Shown: piece by piece, positions 1-6,019 of the stretch
Numbering within the stretch: position 1 is the first letter of the stretch
Layout of the letters: each line of letters begins with the position of its first letter
NCBI GenBank assembly: GCA_031290955.1
Contig: JAISLJ010000135.1
Location: forward strand, 1 to 9,566
DNA from: Zoogloeaceae bacterium
GTDB lineage: Bacteria; Pseudomonadota; Gammaproteobacteria; Burkholderiales; Rhodocyclaceae
Direction of reading: 5' to 3'
Length of the DNA stretch: 9,566 bases
Program-made: the position numbers and the translations under genes
The notes under the pieces: model-generated
Databases searched by the model: none
The model's input: only the letters and a program-made list of their open reading frames with translations
Told to the model about the DNA's origin: nothing

Positions 1-29
1 ACCTCTTCCTGCACGAGCGTCCGCTTCAT
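1..29 (-). CDS. transposase, N-terminal nine codons only (runs off the left edge)
   Basis: On the minus strand an ATG at 29-27 follows a near-perfect ribosome site (AAGGAGG, six bases upstream). It opens a frame reading MKRTLVQEE, cut by the window edge. This N-terminus resembles ISNCY-family transposases, which typically begin with a short basic stretch, then QEE and an arginine-rich helix leading into a helix-turn-helix. With only nine residues no catalytic motif is visible, and completeness cannot be judged. It is transcribed away from panD. A chromosomal gene with a similar start is possible; the family call is recall-based inference. Confidence 0.4.
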
Positions 30-104
30 CTCAACCCTCCTTGGAATTCCCAGGGAGATACTATGACGACCGGACAACTATCGCGCTACAAAGGTGGACA
101 GATA
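1..104 (-). mobile_element. end of an insertion sequence (partial, ISNCY-like)
   Basis: The minus strand reads inward from an end near 104 to a transposase start at 29. The 75-bp leader before the ATG carries two TGTCC-containing motifs (minus strand TGTCCACC at about 95-102 and TTGTCCGG at about 72-79), the kind of subterminal repeat transposases bind. A strong ribosome site then precedes the ATG. Unique DNA with the panD promoter follows on the other side, so the element edge probably lies between about 100 and 110. The other end is outside the window, so neither the terminal inverted repeat nor a target duplication can be confirmed. The family call rests on resemblance of the leader and the nine visible residues to ISNCY-type elements. 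Confidence 0.45.
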
Positions 105-135
105 GGAAGCTCGCTACACCGCCCCATGCTTTTGT

Positions 136-163
136 TTGACAGCGGGGATTTAGCGGCTACAAT
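136..163 (+). promoter_or_regulatory. sigma70 promoter of panD
   Basis: A perfect -35 TTGACA (136-141) and a -10 TACAAT (158-163) are separated by 16 bp, predicting transcription from about 170. That places the upstream ATG at 176 only a few bases into the mRNA and supports the ATG at 197 as the real panD start. The promoter lies about 30 bp outside the inferred insertion-sequence edge, so it appears native. Confidence 0.75.
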
Positions 164-196
164 GCGAATCCCTCAATGCCCTGCGACGGTGACGCC

Positions 197-583
197 ATGC
201 AAAGAACCATGCTCAAGTCCAAACTGCACCGGGTAACGACGACCCACTCCGATCTGCACTACGAAGGCTCCTGCGCCATTGACGAAAACCTGCTGGAAGC
301 TGCGGATATTCGCGAGTATGAGCAGATCGAAATCTGGAACGTCCATAATGGCGAGCGTTTCACGACCTACGCCATCCGCGCGGAACGCGGCTCCGGTATC
401 ATTTCGGTCAATGGCTCCGCCGCCCGCAAGGCGGCCCCGGGCGACCTGCTCATCATCGCCAGCTTCGCTGGCCTTGATGAAGCGGAAATCGGCGCGCGCT
501 ACGAACCCCGGCTTGTGTATGTAGACGCCCAGAACCACATCACGCGCACAGGACACTCCATTCCGGTCCAAGCCGCCGCCTGA
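197..583 (+). CDS. panD: aspartate 1-decarboxylase proenzyme PanD
   Basis: PanD decarboxylates L-aspartate to beta-alanine, which is joined to pantoate on the route to pantothenate and coenzyme A; it is a cytoplasmic homotetramer. The 128-aa product matches the family along its whole length. It has the N-terminal pattern MLKSKLHRV, the self-cleavage site Gly24-Ser25 inside YEGSC (Ser25 becomes the pyruvoyl cofactor), Lys9 and Arg54 of the active site, Tyr58, and the NVxNGxRFxTY and GSGIISVNG blocks. The start at 197 puts the cleavage site exactly at 24/25 as in E. coli and fits the promoter. An in-frame ATG at 176 would add seven unconserved residues. The ribosome site is weak (GGTGAC). It is a single-gene transcript ending at the terminator at 608-640. 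No PanM/PanZ maturation partner is in the window. Confidence 0.97.
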   Translation: MQRTMLKSKLHRVTTTHSDLHYEGSCAIDENLLEAADIREYEQIEIWNVHNGERFTTYAIRAERGSGIISVNGSAARKAAPGDLLIIASFAGLDEAEIGARYEPRLVYVDAQNHITRTGHSIPVQAAA

Positions 584-607
584 CGCACACGTCTTGTCGC
601 CCTCATA

Positions 608-640
608 AAAACCGATGCTGCGGCATCGGTTTTGTTTTGT
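608..640 (+). terminator. rho-independent terminator of panD
   Basis: A perfect 11-bp stem (608-618 with 623-633) closes a four-base loop TGCG. The A-rich upstream arm and T-rich downstream arm run into TTTTGTTTTG. It starts 24 bp after the panD stop. Confidence 0.9.
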
Positions 641-759
641 CCCGGTTTTGTATTTGTCCAGTGAGACGGCAACATTTTTCCCAGAGAGACCTGTCCGCCC
701 GCCAAGGGAGGCAAGCCCGAAGACCGCGAAAGACCAAGCAGGCAACCCGAAACAGGCGC

Positions 760-786
760 AAAAAAATGCGCCCGCTGTGGGGCGCA
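760..786 (-). terminator. strong minus-strand rho-independent terminator
   Basis: On the minus strand a 7-bp GC-rich stem TGCGCCC/GGGCGCA (786-780 with 773-767) closes a six-base loop and is followed at once by seven T residues (766-760). It ends any transcript coming from the right: read-through from tgt (stop 390 bp upstream) or a separate RNA starting near 950. Confidence 0.8.
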
Positions 787-950
787 CTAAATCCACACTA
801 TCAGAAGGTGGAGGAGACAAAAGTAGAAACCGACCAGACACATCCGCCGTTTCAATGGGTGCATTATGGAGAAAGCCAGGGAAAATCTCAAGGATTTTTT
901 GCGCCGCACAAACCGTGCGGGATGTAATACGCCTTCTCCACCCTAGAAAA
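760..950 (-). ncRNA. candidate small RNA, about 190 nt
   Basis: Read on the minus strand, a -10-like TATAAA (962-957) in an AT-rich block predicts a 5' end near 950. Next comes GGTGGAGAAG (943-934), which can pair 9 of 10 with CTCCTCCACC (816-807). Nested inside are GATGT-type pairing of 920-925 with 840-845, a 6-bp hairpin at 904-920 and a 6-bp hairpin at 882-898. The RNA would end at the T7 terminator at 760-786. No -35 element is clear and I recognise no Rfam family; it does not look like 6S RNA. The alternative is a long 3' tail of the tgt transcript. Confidence 0.25.
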
Positions 951-1114
951 ATTTCATTTATAACGTATTGAATATAAAAGAATATTTATCGAAAACGATA
1001 GCTTTGACATGATCTAGAAGGCGTCTTATGGAGCAAAAAGACAGCAATTTTTGTGTGTCGCAACATTGCAACGGAGTCGGGGAAAGAAGGGAGGGGAAGG
1101 TCAGGAAAGAGGAA

Positions 1115-1168
1115 GATGTTTCCGTGCAGCACGAAGTGCCGGATGCCTCCTTGCGATGTTTCCATGCA
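1115..1168. repeat. 14-bp direct repeat pair, 40 bp apart
   Basis: GATGTTTCCGTGCA (1115-1128) recurs as GATGTTTCCATGCA (1155-1168), differing at one base, with repeat starts exactly 40 bp apart. It lies just past the tgt stop codon. A short hairpin, GCAC-TTC-GTGC on the minus strand, sits between the copies. Confidence 0.5.
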
Positions 1169-1173
1169 AACGT

Positions 1174-2301
1174 CTATCCGCCCCCCAATCCCTCTCCCCT
1201 CGCTTGCCGTTCCGCGTAGAAGCGGCTGGCGAAGGTGGGGAAGGTGTTGGATTCGATGGCGGCGCGCATCGTTTGCATCAATTCCTGGTAATAGTGGAGG
1301 TTGTGGATGGTATTCAGCATCGCGCCCAGGATTTCCCCGGCGCGAAAGAGGTGGTGCAGGTAGGCGCGGCTGAAGTGGCGGCAGGTATGGCAGGCGCAGT
1401 CCGGGTCAAGCGGGCGGGGATCGGCGCGGTGGGTGGCGTTCTTGATGCGGATGTCGCCGTGACGGGTGAAAAGATGTCCATTGCGCGCATTGCGCGTCGG
1501 CAGGACGCAATCAAACATGTCGATCCCTTCTCCCACTGCGCGCACCAAGTCTTCCGGCGTGCCCACGCCCATCAGGTAGCGCGGTTTCGCTTCCGGCAGG
1601 CATGGGGCGATGTGGGCGAGGATGCGCGTCATTTCCTCCTTGGGTTCCCCCACCGAAAGCCCGCCGATGGCTATGCCGTCGAAGCCGATGGCGTTGAGGC
1701 CCGCCAGGGATTCCTCGCGCAGCTCCTCGTACATGCCGCCCTGCACGATGCCGAACAGGGCGTTCGGATTGCGCAGGCGTTCGTGTTCCGTCCGGGAACG
1801 CCGCGCCCAGTCAAGCGAAAGGCGCATGGAAGCCGCGGCTTCGTCCGGGCTGGCCGGGTAGGGTGTGCATTCGTCGAAGACCATGACGATATCGGAATCG
1901 AGCGCCTGCTGGATTTCCATCGAGCGTTCCGGCGTGAGGAAGAGTTTCGCGCCGTCGATGGGCGAGGAGAAACGCACGCCCTCAGCGCTGATCTTGCGCA
2001 TCGCCCCCAGCGAAAACACCTGGAAACCGCCGGAATCGGTGAGGATCGGCAATTCCCAGCCCATGAAGCGATGCAGGCCGCCGAAGCGACGCATCACCTC
2101 CAGCCCCGGACGCAGCCAGAGGTGGAAGGTGTTGCCCAAGCAGATTTGGGCACCACTGGCGCGGAGCATATCCGGCGTCATCGCCTTCACGGCGCCATAG
2201 GTGCCCACGGGCATGAACACGGGTGTCTCCACGCTGCCGTGGGCGAGCGTGAGCCGCGCCCGACGGGCCTTGCCGTCGGTCGCCAGCAGTTCAAAACGCA
2301 T
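1174..2301 (-). CDS. tgt: queuine tRNA-ribosyltransferase Tgt
   Basis: Tgt swaps guanine-34 in the anticodon of Asp, Asn, His and Tyr tRNAs for preQ1, the committed step of queuosine formation. The 375-aa TIM-barrel product equals the E. coli length and keeps its numbering: Asp89 in LTDSGGFQ, the substrate loop FGIVQGG (183-189), GIAIGGLSVGE (209-219), nucleophile Asp264 in MFDCVLPTR, and the zinc site Cys302-x-Cys304-x2-Cys307 with His333. The start at 2301 has GGGAG about six bases upstream. The frame stays open 47 codons further upstream, but only because it runs through the WG gene. The ATG lies 11 bp inside the 3' end of that gene, so translational coupling is likely. queA, yajC and secD, common partners of tgt, are absent on the visible side. 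There is no terminator right after the stop; the nearest is at 760-786. Confidence 0.97.
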   Translation of the reverse strand: MRFELLATDGKARRARLTLAHGSVETPVFMPVGTYGAVKAMTPDMLRASGAQICLGNTFHLWLRPGLEVMRRFGGLHRFMGWELPILTDSGGFQVFSLGAMRKISAEGVRFSSPIDGAKLFLTPERSMEIQQALDSDIVMVFDECTPYPASPDEAAASMRLSLDWARRSRTEHERLRNPNALFGIVQGGMYEELREESLAGLNAIGFDGIAIGGLSVGEPKEEMTRILAHIAPCLPEAKPRYLMGVGTPEDLVRAVGEGIDMFDCVLPTRNARNGHLFTRHGDIRIKNATHRADPRPLDPDCACHTCRHFSRAYLHHLFRAGEILGAMLNTIHNLHYYQELMQTMRAAIESNTFPTFASRFYAERQARGEGLGGG

Positions 2302-2725
2302 GGCGGCTCCCGTCTCCCAAGGCCCGGATATAGCCCCATTTGCCATTCTCCCTGACCGCTGCCAGACCGTTGGCGGCAAAGTTGCCTGCATCCTCGAAAC
2401 GTGGCGGGACGACTTCTTCGCCCTTTTCGTTGATATAGCCAATTCCTTTGCCGTTTACCTTGACCAGCGCCAGTCCGTTGGCGAAATCCTCTGCCCGATC
2501 AAAACGCGGCGGGATGACTTCCTCGCCTTTGGCGTTGATGTAGCTGGGTTTTCCCTGGATCACGACCCGAGCGAGTCCGTTGGCGGCAAAGTCACTTGCG
2601 CCGTCAAAACGTGGTTTGACCGCCCACGCCCATTTGACGCCCTCCTGTGCCTGAACGAAAAACGGCAACATGCCGAGAAGTACGCCCAGAACAACGCGCC
2701 GCGCAACAAAATGGATGGATTGCAT
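2291..2725 (-). CDS. secreted WG-repeat protein
   Basis: This 144-aa protein starts with a signal peptide (basic HFVARR, hydrophobic core 11-24, likely cleavage after VQA at 26). Two full WG-type repeats and a partial third follow. Each has the pattern PRF-D/E-x-A-x-x-F-ANGLA-x-V, then GY/SYIN-x-KGEEV-I/V-PPRF (about 38-75, 75-111, 111-133). The last stops at KWGYI and ends in the unrelated tail RALGDGSRHAF. The start at 2725 has GGAGG seven bases upstream; an earlier in-frame ATG at 2755 lacks a site and would spoil the signal peptide. WG repeats (KWG family) are beta-rich and of mostly unknown role in the bacterial envelope. The stop overlaps the tgt start, so the C-terminus may have been shortened or re-cut when the genes became joined. 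Function not known. Confidence 0.85.
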   Translation of the reverse strand: MQSIHFVARRVVLGVLLGMLPFFVQAQEGVKWAWAVKPRFDGASDFAANGLARVVIQGKPSYINAKGEEVIPPRFDRAEDFANGLALVKVNGKGIGYINEKGEEVVPPRFEDAGNFAANGLAAVRENGKWGYIRALGDGSRHAF

Positions 2726-2763
2726 GATGATTCCTCCAAAACAAAAAAACGCCATGATAACTG

Positions 2764-2850
2764 TCCTGCGGACGGCGATGCGGCGCTTCGCGCCGAAGAG
2801 CCTTTACAAACCTCTTGGACGAAAAGGGTTTTCATTGCCGTCCGCCAGGA
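2764..2850. repeat. long inverted repeat at the 3' end of ubiD, with inner hairpin
   Basis: The arm at 2764-2780 (17 bases) is the reverse complement of 2833-2850 (18 bases) apart from one bulged base and one mismatch. The second arm covers the last codons of ubiD and most of its stop. The 52-base interval contains a perfect CGGCGC-TTC-GCGCCG hairpin (2781-2795). On the minus strand T7 follows the outer stem after about 14 bases (2750-2744), too far for a standard terminator, though partial termination or 3'-end protection of ubiD mRNA is possible. Confidence 0.5.
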
Positions 2851-4328
2851 CTGATTTCCTTCTGAATCTCATCCCAGATCGCATCGACCCGCGCCTTGGT
2901 CGCGCTATCCATGACGATGGGTCGTCCCCATTCGCGGTCGGTTTCGCCGGGCCATTTGTTGGTGGCGTCGATTCCCATCTTGGAACCCAGACCGCTTACG
3001 GGACTGGCGAAATCGAGGGAATCAATGGGCGTGTTGTCGACCAGCGTGGTATCCCGCCGGGCATCGACGCGCGTGGTGAGCGCCCAGATGACCTCCTTCC
3101 AGTCGCGGATGTCGATATCCTCGTCGGTCACGATGATGAACTTGGTATACATGAACTGGCGCAAAAAAGACCAGATGCCGAACATGACCCGCTTGGCGTG
3201 GCCAGGATATTCCTTGCGAATGGCGACGATGGCGATGCGGTAGGAGCAGCCTTCGGGCGGCAGGTAGAAATCCGTGATCTCGGGAAATTGTTTTTGCAGG
3301 AGCGGCACAAAGACCTCGTTCAGGGCCAGCCCCAGCATGGCCGGTTCATCGGGCGGTTTGCCCGTGTAGGTGGAATGGTAGATGGGATTTTGGCGCGTGG
3401 TCATGCGCTCGACGGTGAAAACGGGAAAACGGGCTTCTTCGTTGTAGTAGCCGGTATGGTCGCCGTATGGGCCTTCCAGGGCGGTTTCTCCGGGATGGAT
3501 GACGCCTTCGAGCACGATTTCAGCGTGGGCGGGCACGGCAAGCGCATTGCCCAGGCAGGCGGTCAATTCCGTGCGCGCGCCGCGCAGGAGACCGGCGAAC
3601 TGGTATTCGGAGATGGCATCCGGGATGGGCGTGACCGCAGCCAAGAGCGTTGCCGGGTCGCAGCCGAGCACGACGGCAAGCGGAAACGGCTCTCCAGGAT
3701 TCGCCAGACAATGATCCCGGAAATCCAGCGCGCCGCCGCGATGCGCGAGCCAGCGCATGATGAGCTTGTTGGGTCCCAGGCGCTGCTGGCGATAAATGCC
3801 CAGGTTCTGCCGCTTCTTGCACGGCCCGCGCGTCACGGTGAGGCCCCAGGTCACCAGGGGCGCGGCGTCCTCCGGCCAGCACTGCTGGACAGGCAGCGCC
3901 ATGAGGTCGACATCCTTCCCTTCCCGGACGATTTCCTGACAGGGCGCGGAGGCGACCGATTTTGGCGTCATGGAAAGCACCTGCCTTACAAGCGGCAGCT
4001 TCTCCCAGGCTTCCTTGAGACCACGCGGCGCTTCCGGCTCCTTCAACGCAGCCAGCGTCTGCCCGACACGGCGCAGCGCCTGCCGCCAATCCTCTCCCTC
4101 CGCCCGGATGCCCATCGCCACCCGTTCCGGCGTCCCGAAGAGGTTGACGAGCACCGGCAGCGCATGACCTGTAGGGCGCTCGAACAGCAGGGCTGGCCCC
4201 TGGGCGCGCAGTACCCGGTCGGCGATGACGGTCATCTCCAGTCGGGGATCGACGGGGAGGGAGATGCGCCTGAGTTCGCCACGGGCTTCCAGATACGCGA
4301 TGAATTCGCGCAGATCACGGTGCGGCAT
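2832..4328 (-). CDS. ubiD: 4-hydroxy-3-polyprenylbenzoate decarboxylase UbiD
   Basis: UbiD removes the carboxylate from the polyprenylated 4-hydroxybenzoate intermediate of ubiquinone synthesis using prenylated FMN made by UbiX. The 498-aa product is collinear with E. coli UbiD (497 aa). It keeps Mn2+ ligands Asn175 and Glu241, the prFMN contacts IYR (178-180), RWL (192-194) and RG (197-198), proton donor Asp290 in EGPYGDHTGYYNE, and the C-terminal block TNKWPGET. The closeness to E. coli favours true UbiD over anaerobic aromatic-acid decarboxylases of the same superfamily. The start at 4328 has AAGGAAG just upstream and begins PHRDLREFIAYLE as expected; the 41 extra in-frame codons upstream are unlike the family. 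UbiX is not in the window. Its 3' end forms one arm of an inverted repeat. Confidence 0.97.
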   Translation of the reverse strand: MPHRDLREFIAYLEARGELRRISLPVDPRLEMTVIADRVLRAQGPALLFERPTGHALPVLVNLFGTPERVAMGIRAEGEDWRQALRRVGQTLAALKEPEAPRGLKEAWEKLPLVRQVLSMTPKSVASAPCQEIVREGKDVDLMALPVQQCWPEDAAPLVTWGLTVTRGPCKKRQNLGIYRQQRLGPNKLIMRWLAHRGGALDFRDHCLANPGEPFPLAVVLGCDPATLLAAVTPIPDAISEYQFAGLLRGARTELTACLGNALAVPAHAEIVLEGVIHPGETALEGPYGDHTGYYNEEARFPVFTVERMTTRQNPIYHSTYTGKPPDEPAMLGLALNEVFVPLLQKQFPEITDFYLPPEGCSYRIAIVAIRKEYPGHAKRVMFGIWSFLRQFMYTKFIIVTDEDIDIRDWKEVIWALTTRVDARRDTTLVDNTPIDSLDFASPVSGLGSKMGIDATNKWPGETDREWGRPIVMDSATKARVDAIWDEIQKEISPGGRQ

Positions 4329-4394
4329 GAAACTTCCTTCAGTTCGGAAAACTCCGCAACAATGCCGCAAACCGTGCGCTTTGGCAATCCTGGG

Positions 4395-4469
4395 CACAAA
4401 AAGACGGAGGACAGGAAATGCTGGACGGCAAGGCCGCCCGCTTCCTGTCACCTGTGCCGGGATTCCCGG
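4395..4469 (-). terminator. tandem hairpins between the 63-aa gene and ubiD; probable weak terminator
   Basis: Directly after the 63-aa gene stop, the minus strand forms a CCGGG-AAT-CCCGG hairpin (4469-4457). A larger one follows: GACAGGAA (4449-4442) pairs with TTCCTGTC (4417-4410), with an inner GGGCGGC/GCCGTCC stem on a CTT loop. CTCCGTC then TTTTTG (about 4402-4397) comes after it. The T-run is short and seven bases from the stem, so termination may be partial, letting some transcription reach ubiD. Confidence 0.5.
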
Positions 4470-4471
4470 TT

Positions 4472-4663
4472 CTACTTGCCCGCCGCCACGCCTGCCGGTT
4501 CGGGCCAGAGCAGGCTCCAGGCCGCGCAGAAGCCGGGGGCGCGGCCCCGGAGCATGCCGATCATGTCGGCAACCTTGTCGCGCCCGATGGACATTTCCGC
4601 CGCGAACGGATGGCCTGCCGCGTCCAGTTCGACCAAGCGCAGTTCAGCTTGCTTTGTTTCCAT
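4472..4663 (-). CDS. 63-aa hypothetical protein
   Basis: I do not recognise this protein. It begins METKQAELRLVELDAAGHPF and ends PEPAGVAAGK. The first half looks soluble and mixed-charge (strand-like ELRLVELD, then a helix-like DKVADMIGMLRGR). The second half carries a short hydrophobic patch, FCAAWSLLW (45-53), too short for a sure membrane span. There is one cysteine and no zinc motif. The start at 4663 has AGAAGGAG about eight bases upstream, a strong signal for a frame this short and the main reason for calling it real. A GTG ten codons upstream in frame has its AGGAGG only two bases away. It sits between the transporter and ubiD in the same direction, closed by the hairpins at 4395-4469. 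Confidence 0.6.
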   Translation of the reverse strand: METKQAELRLVELDAAGHPFAAEMSIGRDKVADMIGMLRGRAPGFCAAWSLLWPEPAGVAAGK

Positions 4664-4704
4664 GATTCCCACTCCTTCTGTACAAGTTTTCACATCCTCC
4701 TGAT

Positions 4705-4788
4705 TCAATTCCCGTGCCAATCCGGAATCGACCACTGGTTGCCGGGAATCTTGCCGCTCATCGCTTTTTTCGCATCTTCCCCTGCCAT
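4705..4788 (-). CDS. possible 27-aa small ORF
   Basis: An ATG at 4788, 32 bp after the transporter stop, opens a 27-codon frame. It has a lysine-rich start (MAGEDAKKAMSGK) and an aromatic end (NQWSIPDWHGN). The two tryptophans and lack of low-complexity sequence are mildly unusual for random DNA. The ribosome site is poor (GGCGAACG). AGGAGG lies a few bases after the stop, 42 bp before the 63-aa gene. There is no recognised family; it could equally be untranslated spacer. Confidence 0.28.
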   Translation of the reverse strand: MAGEDAKKAMSGKIPGNQWSIPDWHGN

Positions 4789-4820
4789 TTTTCGTTCGCC
4801 ACGCTGCCGTATTTGGTGAA

Positions 4821-5723
4821 TCACGCCGGTTTTTTCCGGGCAAGGCTTACCAGCAGCACGCCTGCCAGCACCAGCAGGGCGCCGATGATCTGGGGCAGCG
4901 ACAGGCGCTCGTCGAGCCACAGCCAGCCCATGAAAATGGTCACGATCGGGCCGATGCTGCCGATGAGCACCGTTCGCGCCGCGCCGATGCGCGCAATGGC
5001 GGCGGAAAGCATGAACACCGGCAGGATCGTCGAGAAGAGCGCCATGGCGAAGATCAGCGTGTAGATGCGCCAGGGCAGCGCCAGGGCGGCGAAGGGTTCC
5101 GTCGCCAGGAAATGGAGGATCGTGCCGATGCAGGATACCGTCATGCACAGCGCCGTGAAGCGCACGCTCCCCAGCCGAGCGATCATCGGCGCGCTGCCGC
5201 TCAGGTAGGCGGCATAGAGCAGGCTTGCGGCGAACACGAGTCCCGCGCCGATCCAGATTGAATCGCCTGTGCCGCTGGCGTTCAGGTCATGGGCGAAGGC
5301 AAGGCCGATGCCCGCATAGGAAAGCGCGATGGAAGCGCATTCGCGCCGGGTAAGGCGATGCCGAAAGAAAATGACGGCAATCAGCACGGTGAGCGTTGGG
5401 TAGGTGTAGAGGATCAGGCGCTCCAGCGCGGCGGAAATGTGTTTCAAGCCTTGGAAATCGCACAGGCTGGAACCGTAATAGCCCACGATGCCCAGGAGGA
5501 TGAGCATCCCGGCATCCCGGCGCGCCAGCGGCTCCGCCGGGGCTTTTCCCCGAAAGGCCACCCAGAGGAAGACCGGCAAGGCCAAAAACATCCGCAGGGC
5601 GACGAGCGTTACCGCGCTCACCGAGACGTCGGGCGCAAGATAGACGAGTTTGACGAAAATGGCCTTCGACGAAAAGCCGATGGCCGCGCACAAGGCCATC
5701 AGGACGGCCGGGGCATGGGACAT
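4821..5723 (-). CDS. EamA/DMT-family membrane transporter
   Basis: This 300-aa inner-membrane protein has about ten hydrophobic segments in two EamA halves (about 5-140 and 150-295), the standard ten-helix drug/metabolite transporter plan. Family marks include GFSSKAIFVKL in helix 1, the ALERLILYTYPTLTVLIA stretch closing half one, and in half two ARTVLIGSIGPIVTIFMGWLWLDERL, where a proline-glycine helix meets an acidic loop. The C-terminus is short and basic (LARKKPA). DMT members export amino acids, metabolites or drugs; the substrate cannot be read from sequence. The start at 5723 gives a normal N-terminus but a weak ribosome site; an in-frame ATG at 5762 would add 13 residues and has none either. 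The promoter at 5889-5917 gives a leader of about 160 nt. It is divergent from the thiol dioxygenase, so sulfur-compound export is a guess only. Confidence 0.9.
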   Translation of the reverse strand: MSHAPAVLMALCAAIGFSSKAIFVKLVYLAPDVSVSAVTLVALRMFLALPVFLWVAFRGKAPAEPLARRDAGMLILLGIVGYYGSSLCDFQGLKHISAALERLILYTYPTLTVLIAVIFFRHRLTRRECASIALSYAGIGLAFAHDLNASGTGDSIWIGAGLVFAASLLYAAYLSGSAPMIARLGSVRFTALCMTVSCIGTILHFLATEPFAALALPWRIYTLIFAMALFSTILPVFMLSAAIARIGAARTVLIGSIGPIVTIFMGWLWLDERLSLPQIIGALLVLAGVLLVSLARKKPA

Positions 5724-5888
5724 GTTTGATTTCACTGGCTTCGATCCGCGCCTGTGACCCATGACCGGAGAGACAAGGCACACGCCACGCCCGCCACGGA
5801 CATCCGGAACCCTCGCGCCGTGATGAACCGGCTGCGGGCATGGCAAAGGAAGACGGATCGCAAACTCGTGAGGAATGATGAGCCGGGC

Positions 5889-5917
5889 ATTCTATCCCGC
5901 AAGCGCGCCAAAAACAA
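5889..5917 (-). promoter_or_regulatory. promoter for the EamA transporter
   Basis: On the minus strand, -35 TTGTTT (5917-5912) and -10 TAGAAT (5894-5889) are spaced by 17 bp, predicting a start near 5882. Each hexamer departs from consensus (4/6 and 5/6). Confidence 0.5.
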
Positions 5918-6019
5918 CAAAGGCGCGCCGCTCGGGCACCGGATGCGACATCATTGATGCAGGAAGTCGTCATACCTACCTAATTTTCTCTCATTTCTTG
6001 TATACTTCTGCTTTTCGAT

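Larger units (their letters stand above)
641..1173. other. 533-bp intergenic region between panD and tgt
   Basis: No frame here has a good ribosome site together with a recognisable protein. Going right it holds: GC-rich spacer (641-759), a strong minus-strand terminator (760-786), nested inverted repeats (807-943), an AT-rich block with the palindrome TATCG-AAAA-CGATA (987-1000), a TTGACA at 1004-1009 without a convincing -10, and a purine-rich stretch with a 14-bp direct repeat (1115-1168). The sequence AGGAGACAAAAGTAG near 812-826 looks like a ribosome site without a start codon, so part may be a decayed gene. Confidence 0.6.

Noticed and set aside
176..196. Upstream ATG of panD at 176
   Set aside because: It lies only a few bases past the predicted transcription start, adds seven unconserved residues, and shifts the Gly-Ser cleavage site away from 24/25.
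760..950. 6S RNA assignment for the candidate small RNA
   Set aside because: Length is close, but the internal loop is strongly asymmetric and I see none of the conserved central-bubble sequence of proteobacterial 6S RNA.
1028..1219. 63-codon plus-strand frame after a TTGACA at 1004
   Set aside because: No good -10 at proper spacing, low-complexity sequence, and it runs antisense into the end of tgt.
1051..2355. Long plus-strand open frame (over 400 codons) across tgt
   Set aside because: It is antisense to tgt, whose every catalytic residue is in place. It has low-complexity His/Arg/Gly-rich sequence and no ribosome site. GC-rich coding DNA often leaves the opposite strand open.
2302..2442. 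47-codon N-terminal extension of tgt
   Set aside because: It lies entirely within the WG-repeat gene in another frame; the E. coli-length start at 2301 has a ribosome site and keeps D264/C302/C304/C307/H333 numbering.
2670..4703. Very long plus-strand open frame (677 codons) across ubiD
   Set aside because: Mirror frame of ubiD, with no recognisable domain; the minus-strand UbiD is collinear with E. coli.
5754..5957. 67-codon plus-strand frame in the divergent intergenic region
   Set aside because: Arg/Asn-rich composition without a family, no ribosome site, and it overlaps the minus-strand transporter leader and promoter.
5880..5960. Possible tRNA or hairpin around GCCGGGC/GCCCGAGC-type sequences
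   Set aside because: No cloverleaf with T-loop and anticodon arms can be drawn; the TAGAAT there is better read as a promoter -10.
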